Assembly: GCF_009728995.1 (NCBI RefSeq)
Contig: NZ_VTZW01000010.1
Span: 186,001 to 250,000, forward strand
Reading direction: 5' to 3'
DNA from: Streptomonospora sp. PA3
GTDB lineage: Bacteria; Actinomycetota; Actinomycetes; Streptosporangiales; Streptosporangiaceae
Length of the DNA: 64,000 nucleotides
Positions 35,849 to 44,472 of this stretch are shown piece by piece (positions within the stretch are counted from its first letter, which is position 1; every line of letters starts with the position of its first letter). The position numbers and the translations under genes were made by a program. A model generated the notes under the pieces. That model had not been told where the DNA came from. It worked only from the letters and a program-made list of their open reading frames with translations, and ran no database searches.

Positions 35849-36402
35849 GGGCGGCCTCCCCCCGCCTCGGGGACCCGTCCCTCTTCGGCCGGCGGGCGGG
35901 CCCTGGGGACGCCGTCCTGCCCGCGGGTGATCTCCGCGGCGCGCAGCACGGCGGCGACGATGTTCTGGTACCCGGTGCAGCGGCACAGGTTGCCCGTGAC
36001 GGCCTCGCGCGCGTCGTCCTCGCCGGGGTCGGGGTTGTCGCGCAGGTAGGCCGCGACCAGGGTGAGGAAGCCGGGGGTGCAGAAGCCGCACTGCAGCGCG
36101 TGGCACTCGGCGAAGGCCTGCTGGACCGGGTGCGGAGTGCCGTCGGCGGCGGCCAGCCCTTCGACGGTGGTGATGTCGGCGTGCTGGGCGGCGCTGACGG
36201 CCAGCATCAGGCAGGAGCGCACCGGCCGCCCGTCCACCAGTACGGTGCATGCGCCGCAGACCCCGTGCTCGCAGCCGACGTGGGTGCCGGTGAGCCCCAG
36301 GTCGTGGCGCAGGCAGTCCGACAGCAGGCGGCGGGCGGGCACCCGGGCGGTGTGCTGGATCCCGTTCACCCGCAGCCGGATGTCGTGCACGTCCTCGGTC
36401 AT
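35845..36402 (-). CDS. Molybdenum hydroxylase [2Fe-2S] small subunit (CoxS-like)
   Basis: 185 aa with two iron-sulfur sites: a plant-ferredoxin type (CEHGVCGACTVLVDGRPVRSC, spanning about 43-63) and the helical type (CGFCTPGF then CRCTGYQNI, about 104-145). It passes electrons from molybdenum to FAD. ATG at 36402 overlaps the FAD subunit stop by 4 bp and its own stop overlaps the large subunit start. The C-terminal 35 residues are extra Pro/Arg-rich sequence. Confidence 0.94.
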   Translation of the reverse strand: MTEDVHDIRLRVNGIQHTARVPARRLLSDCLRHDLGLTGTHVGCEHGVCGACTVLVDGRPVRSCLMLAVSAAQHADITTVEGLAAADGTPHPVQQAFAECHALQCGFCTPGFLTLVAAYLRDNPDPGEDDAREAVTGNLCRCTGYQNIVAAVLRAAEITRGQDGVPRARPPAEEGRVPEAGGGRP

Positions 36403-37298
36403 CGGCTCGCTCCGGTGTAGGTGTCGGCGACGGCGGCGGGCGCGGCGGCGGCCGCCCGGGCCAGGGCCCGCGCGGTCAGCACCCGCGCCAGGTGGCGGCG
36501 GTAATCGGCGCCGGCGTGGATGTCGTCCTCGGGGTCGGCCTGTTCGGCCGCCGCCGCGGCGGCCCCGTCCAGGTCGCCGAGGCGGGCGGTGCGGCCCGCC
36601 AGGTGGTCGGTGAGGTCGACCACCAGGGGGACGGGGGCCACCGAGATCAGGCAGCACCGGGCGGCGGTGATCCGCCCGTCGGCGCCGAGGGTCACCGCTG
36701 CCGCCGCCCCGCACAGCGCGTAGTCGCCGTTGCGGCGGGCGGTCTCGACGAACGCGGTCCCGGTGCCCGGCCGCGGCCGCGGAAACCGCGCGGCCACCGC
36801 GATCTCGCCGGGGGCCAGGGCCGTCTCCATGGGTCCGGTGACGAACTCGGCGGCGGGCACCGTGCGGGTGCCCGCGCGGCCGCGCACCTCGACGGCCCCC
36901 TCCAGCAGCGCCAGCACGGCGGGCATCTCGGCAGAGGGGTCGGCGTGGGCGATGCTGCCGACGGTCGTCCCCCGGTTGCGGATGACGGGGTGGGCCACCA
37001 GCCGCAGGCCCTGGCCAAGCAGCGGGACGGCCTCGGCCGCGGCGGTGTCGGCCTCCAGTTCCGCATGCCGCACCCGGGCGCCCACGCGCACTCCGGCGGC
37101 GTCCACGCGGATGTCCTCCAGCCCGGCCACCGCGTTGATGTCGACCAGGACGCGCGGGGCGGCCAGCCGCATGTTCAGCAGCGGGATCAGGCTCTGCCCG
37201 CCGGCCAGGACCTTGCCCTCGTCGCCCGCCTCGGCCAGCAGGCCGACGGCCTCGTCCAGGTCGGTGGGCGCGTGATAGGCGAACGGCGGTGGCTTCAC
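36399..37298 (-). CDS. Molybdenum hydroxylase FAD-binding subunit (CoxM-like)
   Basis: 299 aa. FAD-binding motifs of the family are AGGQSLIPLLNMRL (about 32-45) and TVGSIAHADPSAEMP (about 111-125), and NGDYALCGAAAAV marks the CO_deh_flav_C domain. The start is GTG at 37298, 4 nt after AAGGAG. First of the three overlapping enzyme genes, 70 bp after the permease gene. With the small and large subunits it makes a standard (LMS)2 hydroxylase. Confidence 0.93.
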   Translation of the reverse strand: MKPPPFAYHAPTDLDEAVGLLAEAGDEGKVLAGGQSLIPLLNMRLAAPRVLVDINAVAGLEDIRVDAAGVRVGARVRHAELEADTAAAEAVPLLGQGLRLVAHPVIRNRGTTVGSIAHADPSAEMPAVLALLEGAVEVRGRAGTRTVPAAEFVTGPMETALAPGEIAVAARFPRPRPGTGTAFVETARRNGDYALCGAAAAVTLGADGRITAARCCLISVAPVPLVVDLTDHLAGRTARLGDLDGAAAAAAEQADPEDDIHAGADYRRHLARVLTARALARAAAAAPAAVADTYTGASR

Positions 37299-37368
37299 GG
37301 ATCTCCTTTCGCTGCGCGCCCGCGGCCCCGGCGGTGGGAGGGGCCGGTGGGTGGTCTTTCCCTCCAGG

Positions 37369-38868
37369 TCAGGCGCTCGGCCCGCCCCCTCGGGGGCCTT
37401 CCTTCCCGGTATCGGCGCTCTCACCGCCGCCGGTGTCCTCGGTTTCGGTGCCCAGGGCCTCGGCCTCCACACCGCTGCCCAGGACGATGCCGGCGCCGGA
37501 GCCGGCGGCCGAGTGCCCGGCGCCGTCTCCGTCGGGTGCCGGCGCGGGCCGCATGTCGGCGGGCGCCAGGCGGTAGAGCAGGTGGTAGCCGAGCAGGATG
37601 ATGATCGTGCCCAGCGCGATGCCCTCCAGGGAGAAACCCTCGGTGATGTGCAGGCTCACCCCGCCGATTCCCGCGATCAGCCCCGCGGCGAGGGGGACCA
37701 GCACGATCGGGTTGCCGAAGTCGACCCGGTTCTCCACCCAGATCTTCGCGCCGAGCAGGCCGATCATGCCGTAGAGCACGACGGTGATGCCGCCGAGGAC
37801 GCCGGCGGGCGTGGCGGCGACCAGTTCCCCGAACTTGGGGCACAGCCCGAAGAGGATGGCCGCGAGCGCGGCGATGTAGTAGGCGGCGGTGGAGTAGACG
37901 CGCGTGGCGGCCATGACGCCGATGTTCTCGGCGTAGGTGGTGGTGGGCGCGCCGCCGACCGCGCTGGCCAGGGAGGTGGCCAGACCGTCGGCGAAGATGG
38001 CGCGGCCCATGTAGGGGTCGAGGTCGTCGCCGGTCATCTCCTGGACGGCCTTGACGTGGCCGGCGTTCTCCGCGATCAGCGCGATGACCGCGGGCAGCGC
38101 GATCAGGACCGCCGAGGTCTCGAAGGCCGGCGCGTGGAAGTCGGGCAGCCCGATCCAGGGCGCGTCGGCCACCGCGCTGAGGTCCACCCGCGGGGCCGCG
38201 CCGCCGCCCTGGCCCTCGGGCAGCGGGGCCGGGCCGAAAGCCAGGTCGAACAGCCACGACAGCGCGAATCCGAACACCAGCCCCAGCAGGATGGTGATGC
38301 GACCCAGGAAGCCGCGCAGCAGCACGGTGGCCAGGATGACGAAGGCCATGGTCAGCAGGCCGATCCACTGGTCAAAGGGCCAGTAGTTCTCGGCGACCAC
38401 CGGAGCGAGGTTGAAGCCGATCAGCATGACGACCGCGCCGGTGACCGCGGGCGGGAACGCGGCGAGCACGGCGTTGGGCCCCAGCAGGTGGATGGCGACG
38501 CCGGCGAGGGCGAGCACCAGCCCGGCGACCAGGATCGCGCCGGTGAGCAGGGCCGGGTTGGCGCCCTCGGGGGAGATGGCGGCCGCCGCGGCCACGAAGG
38601 AGGCGCTGGTGCCCAGGTAGCTGGGCACGCGCCCCTGCACGATGAGCAGGAAGAGGATGGTGGCGACGCCCGACATCATGATCGCCAGGTTGGGGTCCAG
38701 GCCCATGATGACGGGGAAGACGAACGTCGCACCGAACATGGCGACGACGTGCTGGGCGCCCAGGCCGGTGGTGCGCCCCCAGGAGAGGCGCTCCTGGGGG
38801 CGCACCACCTCGCCGGGGGGCGGGGCGCTGCCGTCGCCGTAGAGCTTCCACCGCAAGCCGAGGTTCAC
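37369..38868 (-). CDS. NCS2-family uracil/xanthine-type permease
   Basis: 499 aa with 12-14 membrane segments, importing a nucleobase or related heterocycle with protons. Uracil-permease hallmarks: GLGAQHVVAMFGATFVFPVI (about 35-54), YLGTSASFV, and ALIAENAGHVKAV around 255 with the conserved Glu. The last 65 residues are a Gly/Glu-rich cytosolic tail. GTG at 38868 is chosen over the GTG 12 nt upstream because GGAGG is 5 nt before it. First gene of the operon with the molybdenum hydroxylase, so it likely imports that enzyme's substrate. Confidence 0.92.
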   Translation of the reverse strand: MNLGLRWKLYGDGSAPPPGEVVRPQERLSWGRTTGLGAQHVVAMFGATFVFPVIMGLDPNLAIMMSGVATILFLLIVQGRVPSYLGTSASFVAAAAAISPEGANPALLTGAILVAGLVLALAGVAIHLLGPNAVLAAFPPAVTGAVVMLIGFNLAPVVAENYWPFDQWIGLLTMAFVILATVLLRGFLGRITILLGLVFGFALSWLFDLAFGPAPLPEGQGGGAAPRVDLSAVADAPWIGLPDFHAPAFETSAVLIALPAVIALIAENAGHVKAVQEMTGDDLDPYMGRAIFADGLATSLASAVGGAPTTTYAENIGVMAATRVYSTAAYYIAALAAILFGLCPKFGELVAATPAGVLGGITVVLYGMIGLLGAKIWVENRVDFGNPIVLVPLAAGLIAGIGGVSLHITEGFSLEGIALGTIIILLGYHLLYRLAPADMRPAPAPDGDGAGHSAAGSGAGIVLGSGVEAEALGTETEDTGGGESADTGKEGPRGGGPSA

Positions 38869-39029
38869 TGGGGCCTCCACACCTGACGTGTCCGAAGCGA
38901 CCGGGGGCGCAGGCGGGCCCGACCGGAGGGACTGGCACGGGCACGCGCTCGGATCGGCGGGTCAACGCGGACGTGATCCACTTCACTTCCGGGCAACCCT
39001 AGGGGCCTCACCGGGCGGCGGCACGGGCG

Positions 39030-39040
39030 AGATCTGCCAA
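39030..39040 (-). promoter_or_regulatory. TTGGCAGATCT motif upstream of permease operon
   Basis: The same 11-mer as upstream of hyuA. Its centre lies about 44 nt ahead of the start predicted from the -10 TAGGGT, a typical activator position. Confidence 0.45.
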
Positions 39041-39217
39041 AGGCGGGCTCGATCGTTGGCGAAGTCCGGCCCCGTTCGCCCCCGGTCGCATGTACCCCAA
39101 CAGTCCTGCACAGCCGTATGACGGCACTGTCGCCGCCCGGTTGCGCAGCGGTAACCGCTGCCCCGCCCGGGCGCCGCCGGGCCGGCCCCCGGCACCCGGA
39201 ACACCGTCCGCACCCTC

Positions 39218-39246
39218 TTGCTCGCGCACTGTGCCGGGATTACGAT
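39218..39246 (+). promoter_or_regulatory. Promoter of the LPMO gene
   Basis: TTGCTC (39218-39223) and TACGAT (39241-39246) with 17-bp spacing. Predicted 5' leader of about 118 nt. Confidence 0.5.
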
Positions 39247-39325
39247 ACGGGTCCGCGTGATATGGGCCCCGGAGGCGAGGCCGACCGCCATCGCAGCGCT
39301 GTGCGCTGCCTCGATCCAGCCGTCG

Positions 39326-39364
39326 AATCGAACCGCTTCAATCCCTCCAATCGAATCGCTTCGA
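39326..39364 (+). repeat. Direct repeats in the LPMO 5' leader
   Basis: AATCGAACCGCTTCAA and AATCGAATCGCTTCGA with a 23-bp period, ending 6 nt before the ATG. They may be regulator sites or translational elements. Confidence 0.45.
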
Positions 39365-39370
39365 GGTCCC

Positions 39371-40102
39371 ATGTCTGCGCAATCCCCCCGTGCACCCCGT
39401 CCGCCATCCGCCGCCCGGACCGCGCTGCGGCGCGCCCTCGTCCTGAGCGCCGCGGTTCCGCTCGCGCTCACCACCCTGTTCACCGCGAACGCCTTCGCCC
39501 ACGGCTCCACCGTCGACCCCGCCTCCCGCAACTACGGCTGCTGGCAGCGCTGGGGCGACGACTTCCAGAACCCCGACATGGCCACCGAGGACCCCATGTG
39601 CTGGCAGGCCTGGCAGGCCGACAGCACGGCCATGTGGAACTGGAACGGGCTCTACCGCGAGAACGTCGGCGGCGACCACCGGGCCGCCATCCCCGACGGG
39701 CAGCTCTGCAGCGCCGGGCGCACCGGCGGCGACCGCTACGCCGCGCTGGACGAGCCCGGCCCCTGGCACACCACCCCGGTGCCCAACGACTTCACCGTCA
39801 CCGTGCACGACCAGGCCCTGCACGGTGCGGACTACATCCGCATCTACGTCACCGAGCAGGGCTTCGACCCCGAGACCCAGCGGCTGGGCTGGGGCGACCT
39901 GGAGCTGGTGGCCGACACCGGCACCATCCCGCCCGGCGAGGGCCGGCCTTCCGACGCGCCGTCGCTCAACGGGGTCTCCATCGACATCGACGTGAGCGCA
40001 CCCGGCCGGACCGGGCACCACATCGTCTACATGGTGTGGCAGGCCAGCCACTACGACCAGGTGTTCTACGCCTGCAGCGACGTCTCCTTCCCCGGCGCCT
40101 GA
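39371..40102 (+). CDS. Secreted lytic polysaccharide monooxygenase, AA10 (chitin/cellulose-active)
   Basis: 243 aa. The Sec signal peptide ends AFA with mature His44 (HGSTVDPASRNYGCW) as N-terminus. The copper histidine brace is His44 and His151 (LHGADYIRIYVTEQGFD). The cysteines and WQAWQ/MWNWNGLYR segments closely follow T. fusca E7 (Tfu_1268) as I remember it. It oxidatively cleaves crystalline chitin or cellulose outside the cell. There is no carbohydrate-binding module. It sits alone between the permease and the regulator, seemingly unrelated to the catabolic genes. Confidence 0.94.
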   Translation: MSAQSPRAPRPPSAARTALRRALVLSAAVPLALTTLFTANAFAHGSTVDPASRNYGCWQRWGDDFQNPDMATEDPMCWQAWQADSTAMWNWNGLYRENVGGDHRAAIPDGQLCSAGRTGGDRYAALDEPGPWHTTPVPNDFTVTVHDQALHGADYIRIYVTEQGFDPETQRLGWGDLELVADTGTIPPGEGRPSDAPSLNGVSIDIDVSAPGRTGHHIVYMVWQASHYDQVFYACSDVSFPGA

Positions 40103-40152
40103 GGCTCCGGCCGCCCGCGCGGCACCCGGTCGCCCCGTGCGCCGCGCGGGCT

Positions 40153-41883
40153 CTAATCCCGCAGGTCGCGCATGCGCACCGCGCGGAGGGCCACCATGAT
40201 GTTCAGCCGCAGGTGCGGATCGGTGCTGAAGGGGCCCAGCATGCGCTCCAGCTTGCCGATCCGGTAGCGCAGGGTGTTGTAGTGGAAGTGCAGCAGCCGC
40301 GCGGTCTCGGCGACGTTGAGGTTGTTGTCCAGCAGCGTCTCCAGCGTGCTGCGCAGGTCGTCCTTCTCCGGCGTCCCGGTCTCGGCCAGCTCGCCCAGGG
40401 TCTCGGCGGTGAAGGAGCGCAGTTCGGCGGTATCGGGGATCTGACTGAGCAGCCGGTAGACGCCCAGGTCGTCGAACTCGGCCACCGATCCCGGACCGTT
40501 CATGCGCCGGCCCACCCGAGCGGCCTGGCGGGCCTGCTCGTAGGCGCGGGGCAGCTCGGCCGGACCGTGCGCCACGCGGCTGATGCCGGTGGCGAAGGGC
40601 CGCCGCCCGCCTCCGCCGTCCCCGGCGACCTGGGCGATGACCGAGCGCACCAGCCGACCCGGCGCGCCGCCGGCTGCGCCGTTCCCGCCGCTGTCGGCGC
40701 CCATCAGCACCACGACCTCCTGGCTGTAGCCGACCACGGCCGCGCGGGGGTCGCGCTCGCGCACCACCATGCTCCACGCCCCGGCGAAGCGCTCGTGCGC
40801 GGGTCTGAGGTCGCCCGCCGCCGGCACCGGGGCGCCCGGCTCGGCGTCGAGCTCGGCCACCACGACGACCAGGGGGCGGTCGATGTCCCAGCCCAGGCTC
40901 GCGCAGTGGCGGACGGCGTGGTCGTCGTCGCCGGCGCGTCCGGCCAGCAGGTCGCGCAGAAAGTCGCCCTGGTACTTGCCCTCCACCGCCGACACCGCCA
41001 GGTCGCGGGTGATGACCAAGGCCGCGGTCGCCGCGGCCCGCTCCAGCAGGTGCACGTCGGCCGCCTCGGCGCTGCGGCCGCGGGTGATCAGCACGACGCG
41101 GCCGTGGTCGAGGTTGCCGGCGAGGATGGGCACCTGGACCACGCGCGGGTCCTCGTCGTCCAGCGCGTGCGCCCCGTGCTTGAAGTTCTCCACCTGGAAG
41201 CGGCCGCCGGCGGGGTCGAAGCAGCGCGGGTCGGCCAGCACCGCCTCGTCCATACCCGAGCGGGCCAGCACGCGGCCGTCGGGAGTGGTGACCATGACGC
41301 TGCCGTCGAGCAGTTCGGGGAGCTTGCTCGTGATCGCCGCCAGGCCGCCGCCGGCGAGGATGACGTCGACCAGGACGCGGTGCACCTCCTCGGCGCGGGC
41401 CAGCGTGGCCGCCTGGCGGTTGAGGATGTCGGTGAGCAGCTGGTTGAGCACGTCGTCGAAGGCCACCGCCCCGCTCAGGCGGAGCAGGGGCAGGCCCAGG
41501 GAGTCGGCCGTGCCCAGCACCTCCGGCGGCAGGGTGTCGACGTAGCGGCCGAGCTTGATCGCGACCGCGGCCAGCCCCCGCTCGTCGAGGTCGCGCACCA
41601 GCCCCGCCAGGTCGCCGGCGCTGCGCAGCGGGTAGCCGGTCGTCAGCAGCAGCTCGTTGGGCTTGACCCAGGGGAGGATGTCGGGCACCTCCATGACGTT
41701 GAGCCGCTGGATCACCCGGTCCAGGCCCTCCGCCCCGGCCAGCACCTCGGCGCCGGCCAGGCTCGACAGGCTGAGTGCGTCGGCCACGGAAAGGCCGCGC
41801 GCCAACGTGCTCGCCGAGTGCACATGATCGGCGCTCGGCAGATCCTGTCCAGGTCCGGACCCATCGTTGGCAAGGTTTTCCAT
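40153..41883 (-). CDS. PucR/CdaR-family transcriptional regulator
   Basis: 576 aa. The N-terminal PucR ligand domain (about 30-160) contains WVKPNELLLTTGYPL. A central GGDEF-like region (about 300-420) follows. The C-terminal PucR helix-turn-helix has LLDNNLNVAETARLLHFHYN, then TLRYRIGKLERMLG. Members activate purine, allantoin or other ureide catabolism genes. It is divergent from the DUF2877-FdrA-DUF1116 operon (96 bp), the standard layout of a local regulator. The start ATG at 41883 has only a weak ribosome site. Confidence 0.9.
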   Translation of the reverse strand: MENLANDGSGPGQDLPSADHVHSASTLARGLSVADALSLSSLAGAEVLAGAEGLDRVIQRLNVMEVPDILPWVKPNELLLTTGYPLRSAGDLAGLVRDLDERGLAAVAIKLGRYVDTLPPEVLGTADSLGLPLLRLSGAVAFDDVLNQLLTDILNRQAATLARAEEVHRVLVDVILAGGGLAAITSKLPELLDGSVMVTTPDGRVLARSGMDEAVLADPRCFDPAGGRFQVENFKHGAHALDDEDPRVVQVPILAGNLDHGRVVLITRGRSAEAADVHLLERAAATAALVITRDLAVSAVEGKYQGDFLRDLLAGRAGDDDHAVRHCASLGWDIDRPLVVVVAELDAEPGAPVPAAGDLRPAHERFAGAWSMVVRERDPRAAVVGYSQEVVVLMGADSGGNGAAGGAPGRLVRSVIAQVAGDGGGGRRPFATGISRVAHGPAELPRAYEQARQAARVGRRMNGPGSVAEFDDLGVYRLLSQIPDTAELRSFTAETLGELAETGTPEKDDLRSTLETLLDNNLNVAETARLLHFHYNTLRYRIGKLERMLGPFSTDPHLRLNIMVALRAVRMRDLRD

Positions 41884-41911
41884 GGGTCGACGATAGCCGT
41901 CGGCATAGCGT
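41867..41911 (+). promoter_or_regulatory. Possible operator and -10 for the DUF2877-FdrA-DUF1116 operon
   Basis: TTGGCAAGGTT (41867-41877) shares TTGGCA with the two 11-mers upstream of the other operons. TAGCGT at 41906-41911 could be the -10, placing the site near -46. It overlaps the first codons of the divergent regulator. Confidence 0.35.
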
Positions 41912-41979
41912 CGCTTCCGGGCCCACCGGGGCGGCGGTGGGCGGCGCCACGGAGACACCGCGGAGCGAAGGGAGGGGCC

Positions 41980-42915
41980 ATGGCGGCACGGCCCTTCTGC
42001 GCGGCGGCCCCGGCCCCGCCCGAGCGCGCCGGTGCGGGCCCTGGGGCCCGCGTCGCGGGCGCGCCCGCGGCGGAGCGGCACCTGCCTGCGGCGGCGTCCT
42101 CGGCTCTTTATGACATTGTGAGCGGCCCATTTCGGCCGTCGCGAATACTGGGCGTGTCCCCTCTGGCGGTCTACCTTGAAGTCGAGGGCCCGCACGAGGC
42201 GACGGTGATCGCTCTCCTGGCACGAGACGCCGTCCGGTTGCCCAACGGGCTGGTCCTCGTCGGCACGCAGAGCGTGGGGCCGTTCGCCGACGTCGCCGCG
42301 GCGACGTCGGTCCGCATCGGTCGATGCTCCGCGGTGTTCGACGGCCCCACCGGCCCGTGTACCGTCCGCGCGGGCCGGTGGTGGCGTCCGCCCCTGCCCC
42401 GTCCGCCGCGCGCCGAGCGCGTGCCCGCGGCGGTGGCCGAACTCGGCCGCGCGCTGCGCGGCGCGGCCGGCGGCCTGCCCGGCGACGCCGTCGCGGCGCT
42501 GGAAGGCGATGCGGCCCGCGCAGGCGCGGCCGGCGACGCCTGCCGACGGCTGATCGGACGCGGCCCCGGCCTCACGCCCAGCGGCGACGATCTCATCTGC
42601 GGCTACCTGCTCGCCGCCCGCCATCTCGGCGCGTCGGCGGCGGCCGCCGCCCTGGCCGCCGCCGCCGAGCGGGCCGCACCCGCCACCACGGCCCTCTCGG
42701 CCGACCTGGTGCGCCATGCCGCCGCCGGCAGGGCCTGCCCCCAGGCGGTGGAGGTGCTGGACGCGCTGGGCGGCCACGGGCCCCTCGCACCCGCACTGGA
42801 GGAGCTGCGCCGCATCGGCCACACCTCCGGCACCGACCTGGCGCTGGGCATGCTGGCAGGCGCCCGGGCGGCGCTTCTCCGCCCAAGGCCCGACGATCTG
42901 GGGAGGCCCCGATGA
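41980..42915 (+). CDS. DUF2877 protein (AllH/YlbF-like carbamoyltransferase subunit)
   Basis: 311 aa. The DUF2877 signature GRGPGLTPSGDDLICGYLLA is at about 189-208. The first 45 residues are Ala/Pro-rich and unlike the family. In E. coli the homologue YlbF (AllH) works with FdrA and YlbE as oxamate carbamoyltransferase (oxalurate + Pi to oxamate + carbamoyl phosphate). ATG at 41980 has GGAGG 4 nt upstream. Its stop overlaps the next ATG (ATGA). Divergent from the PucR-family gene. Confidence 0.87.
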   Translation: MAARPFCAAAPAPPERAGAGPGARVAGAPAAERHLPAAASSALYDIVSGPFRPSRILGVSPLAVYLEVEGPHEATVIALLARDAVRLPNGLVLVGTQSVGPFADVAAATSVRIGRCSAVFDGPTGPCTVRAGRWWRPPLPRPPRAERVPAAVAELGRALRGAAGGLPGDAVAALEGDAARAGAAGDACRRLIGRGPGLTPSGDDLICGYLLAARHLGASAAAAALAAAAERAAPATTALSADLVRHAAAGRACPQAVEVLDALGGHGPLAPALEELRRIGHTSGTDLALGMLAGARAALLRPRPDDLGRPR

Positions 42916-44405
42916 CCACGGAACCGGCGAGCGCGACGCGGGTGGAGGTGCGCAAGGGCGCCTACCGCGACTCGGTCGCGCTGATGCGCGTCACCCGCGA
43001 GGTCGCCGACGTCGCGGGCGTGGACGCGGCCCTGGTGGCGATGGCCACCGACCTGAACCTGGGCATCCTCGCGGAGATGGGCTGCGCCGCACCCGCGGGG
43101 ACCGGGCCCGACGACCTGCTGATCGCGGTGCGGGCGGCCGACGGCGCGGCGCTGGAGCGCGCCCTGGGCGCCGCCGAGTCCGCACTGGCGGCGATGTCGC
43201 GGGGCGGGGACGGCGCGGCGCCCGCGGACGTCCCGCCGCGCACGCTGCGCACCGCCGCCCGGCGGGCCGAGGCGCAGGGACGCCCGGCCACCCTCGCGCT
43301 GGTGTCCGTGCCGGGCCGCTACGCCGCCGCCGAGGCGTTCGACGCGCTGGAGGCGGGACTGGACGTGCTGGTCTTCAGCGACAACGTGCCCGTCGAGCAG
43401 GAGGCGGCGCTCAAGCGCACGGCCGAGGAGCTGGACCTTCTGGTCATGGGCCCCGACTGCGGCACCGCGGTCGTGGGCGGCGCCGGGTTCGGCTTCGCCA
43501 ACGCGGTGCGGCCCGGACCGGTGGGCGTCGTCGCCGCCTCGGGCACCGGGGCACAGCAGGTCATGTGCCTGCTGGACGCCGCCGGGCTGGGTGTCAGCCA
43601 CTGCCTCGGTGTGGGCGGGCGCGACCTGTCGGCGGCGGTGGGCGGCGCCTCCACGCGCCGGGCGCTGCGGCTGCTGGACGAGGACCCGGCCACCGAGCGC
43701 ATCGTCCTGGTCTCCAAGCCGGCGGCGCCGCGGGTGGCCGAGGAGGTGCGGGAGCTGGCCGCGGGGCTGGCGACACCGGTGCACACGGTGCTGGTGGGCA
43801 CCGGGGACTCCGACATCAGCGCGGCAGTGGCCGAGGTCGCCGCCGCGGCGGGCGCCGGCGGGTTCCGCTGGCCCGAGTGGCTTCCGGACTCGGCGCCGCA
43901 GCGGCCGCCCGGGGCGCTGCGCGGCCTGTTCTGCGGCGGCACCCTCGCCGAGGAGGCCGCCGCCGTCGCGTCGCGCACGCTGGGTCCGGTGCGGGTCGGG
44001 GCCGGGGACGGATCCGGCGGCGGGAGCGCGGGCGGCCACCTGGTGACCGACTTCGGCGACGACGCCTTCACGCTGGACCGGCCGCACCCCATGATCGATC
44101 CCGCGGCGCGCACCGAGCGCTTCGCCGCCGAGCTCGCCGACCCGGCCGCCGCCGCGGTGCTGGTGGACGTGGTGCTGGGCCACGGCGCCCATCCCGACCC
44201 GGCGGCCGGCCTCGTCGAGGCGCTGGCGCATGCGGGCCCGCAGCGTCCCCACGTCCTGGTGTCCCTGTGCGGCTCCGCGGGGGACGTGCAGGGCAGGGAC
44301 GACCAGGCCGAGCGGCTGCGCCGGGCAGGCGCCGAGGTCTACGCCTCGAACTCAGCCGCCGCCCGCCGCGCCGCATCCCTGGCCGCGGGCGCGGAGCCGG
44401 CCTGA
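42912..44405 (+). CDS. fdrA: FdrA family protein (AllF-like carbamoyltransferase subunit)
   Basis: 497 aa, built like a succinyl-CoA synthetase alpha subunit: LVMGPDCGTAVVGGAGFGFAN (first part at about 176) and VVAASGTGAQQVMCLLD (about 202) for the nucleotide/CoA-like fold. FdrA markers FCGGTLAEEA and DRPHPMIDPAART follow. Formerly called acyl-CoA synthetase; in E. coli FdrA (AllF) is a subunit of oxamate carbamoyltransferase. Translationally coupled to the DUF2877 gene. Substrate here is inferred from neighbours only. Confidence 0.92.
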   Translation: MTTEPASATRVEVRKGAYRDSVALMRVTREVADVAGVDAALVAMATDLNLGILAEMGCAAPAGTGPDDLLIAVRAADGAALERALGAAESALAAMSRGGDGAAPADVPPRTLRTAARRAEAQGRPATLALVSVPGRYAAAEAFDALEAGLDVLVFSDNVPVEQEAALKRTAEELDLLVMGPDCGTAVVGGAGFGFANAVRPGPVGVVAASGTGAQQVMCLLDAAGLGVSHCLGVGGRDLSAAVGGASTRRALRLLDEDPATERIVLVSKPAAPRVAEEVRELAAGLATPVHTVLVGTGDSDISAAVAEVAAAAGAGGFRWPEWLPDSAPQRPPGALRGLFCGGTLAEEAAAVASRTLGPVRVGAGDGSGGGSAGGHLVTDFGDDAFTLDRPHPMIDPAARTERFAAELADPAAAAVLVDVVLGHGAHPDPAAGLVEALAHAGPQRPHVLVSLCGSAGDVQGRDDQAERLRRAGAEVYASNSAAARRAASLAAGAEPA

Positions 44406-44472
44406 TGGCCCGCCCGCCCCGGCACACACCAGCCGCCCGCTGCGGGCGGAGTCTCGCGAAGGGCAGGACGAG

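Larger units (their letters stand above)
38869..39370. other. Divergent intergenic region permease / LPMO
   Basis: 502 bp. Minus direction: TAGGGT at 39003-38998 as -10 for the permease and the TTGGCAGATCT motif upstream (complement of 39030-39040). Plus direction: a promoter at 39218-39246 and two direct repeats (39326-39341, 39349-39364) in the LPMO leader. No gene seen. Confidence 0.6.

Noticed and set aside
33371-37298. Aerobic CO dehydrogenase operon
   Set aside because: The large subunit lacks the AYxCSFR loop of form I enzymes, and no CoxD/E/F maturation genes are visible.
39118-42915. Very long plus-strand reading of 1265 codons
   Set aside because: Most of it runs antisense to the PucR-family gene, whose domains are clear; only the 3' part (from 41980) in this frame is the real DUF2877 gene.
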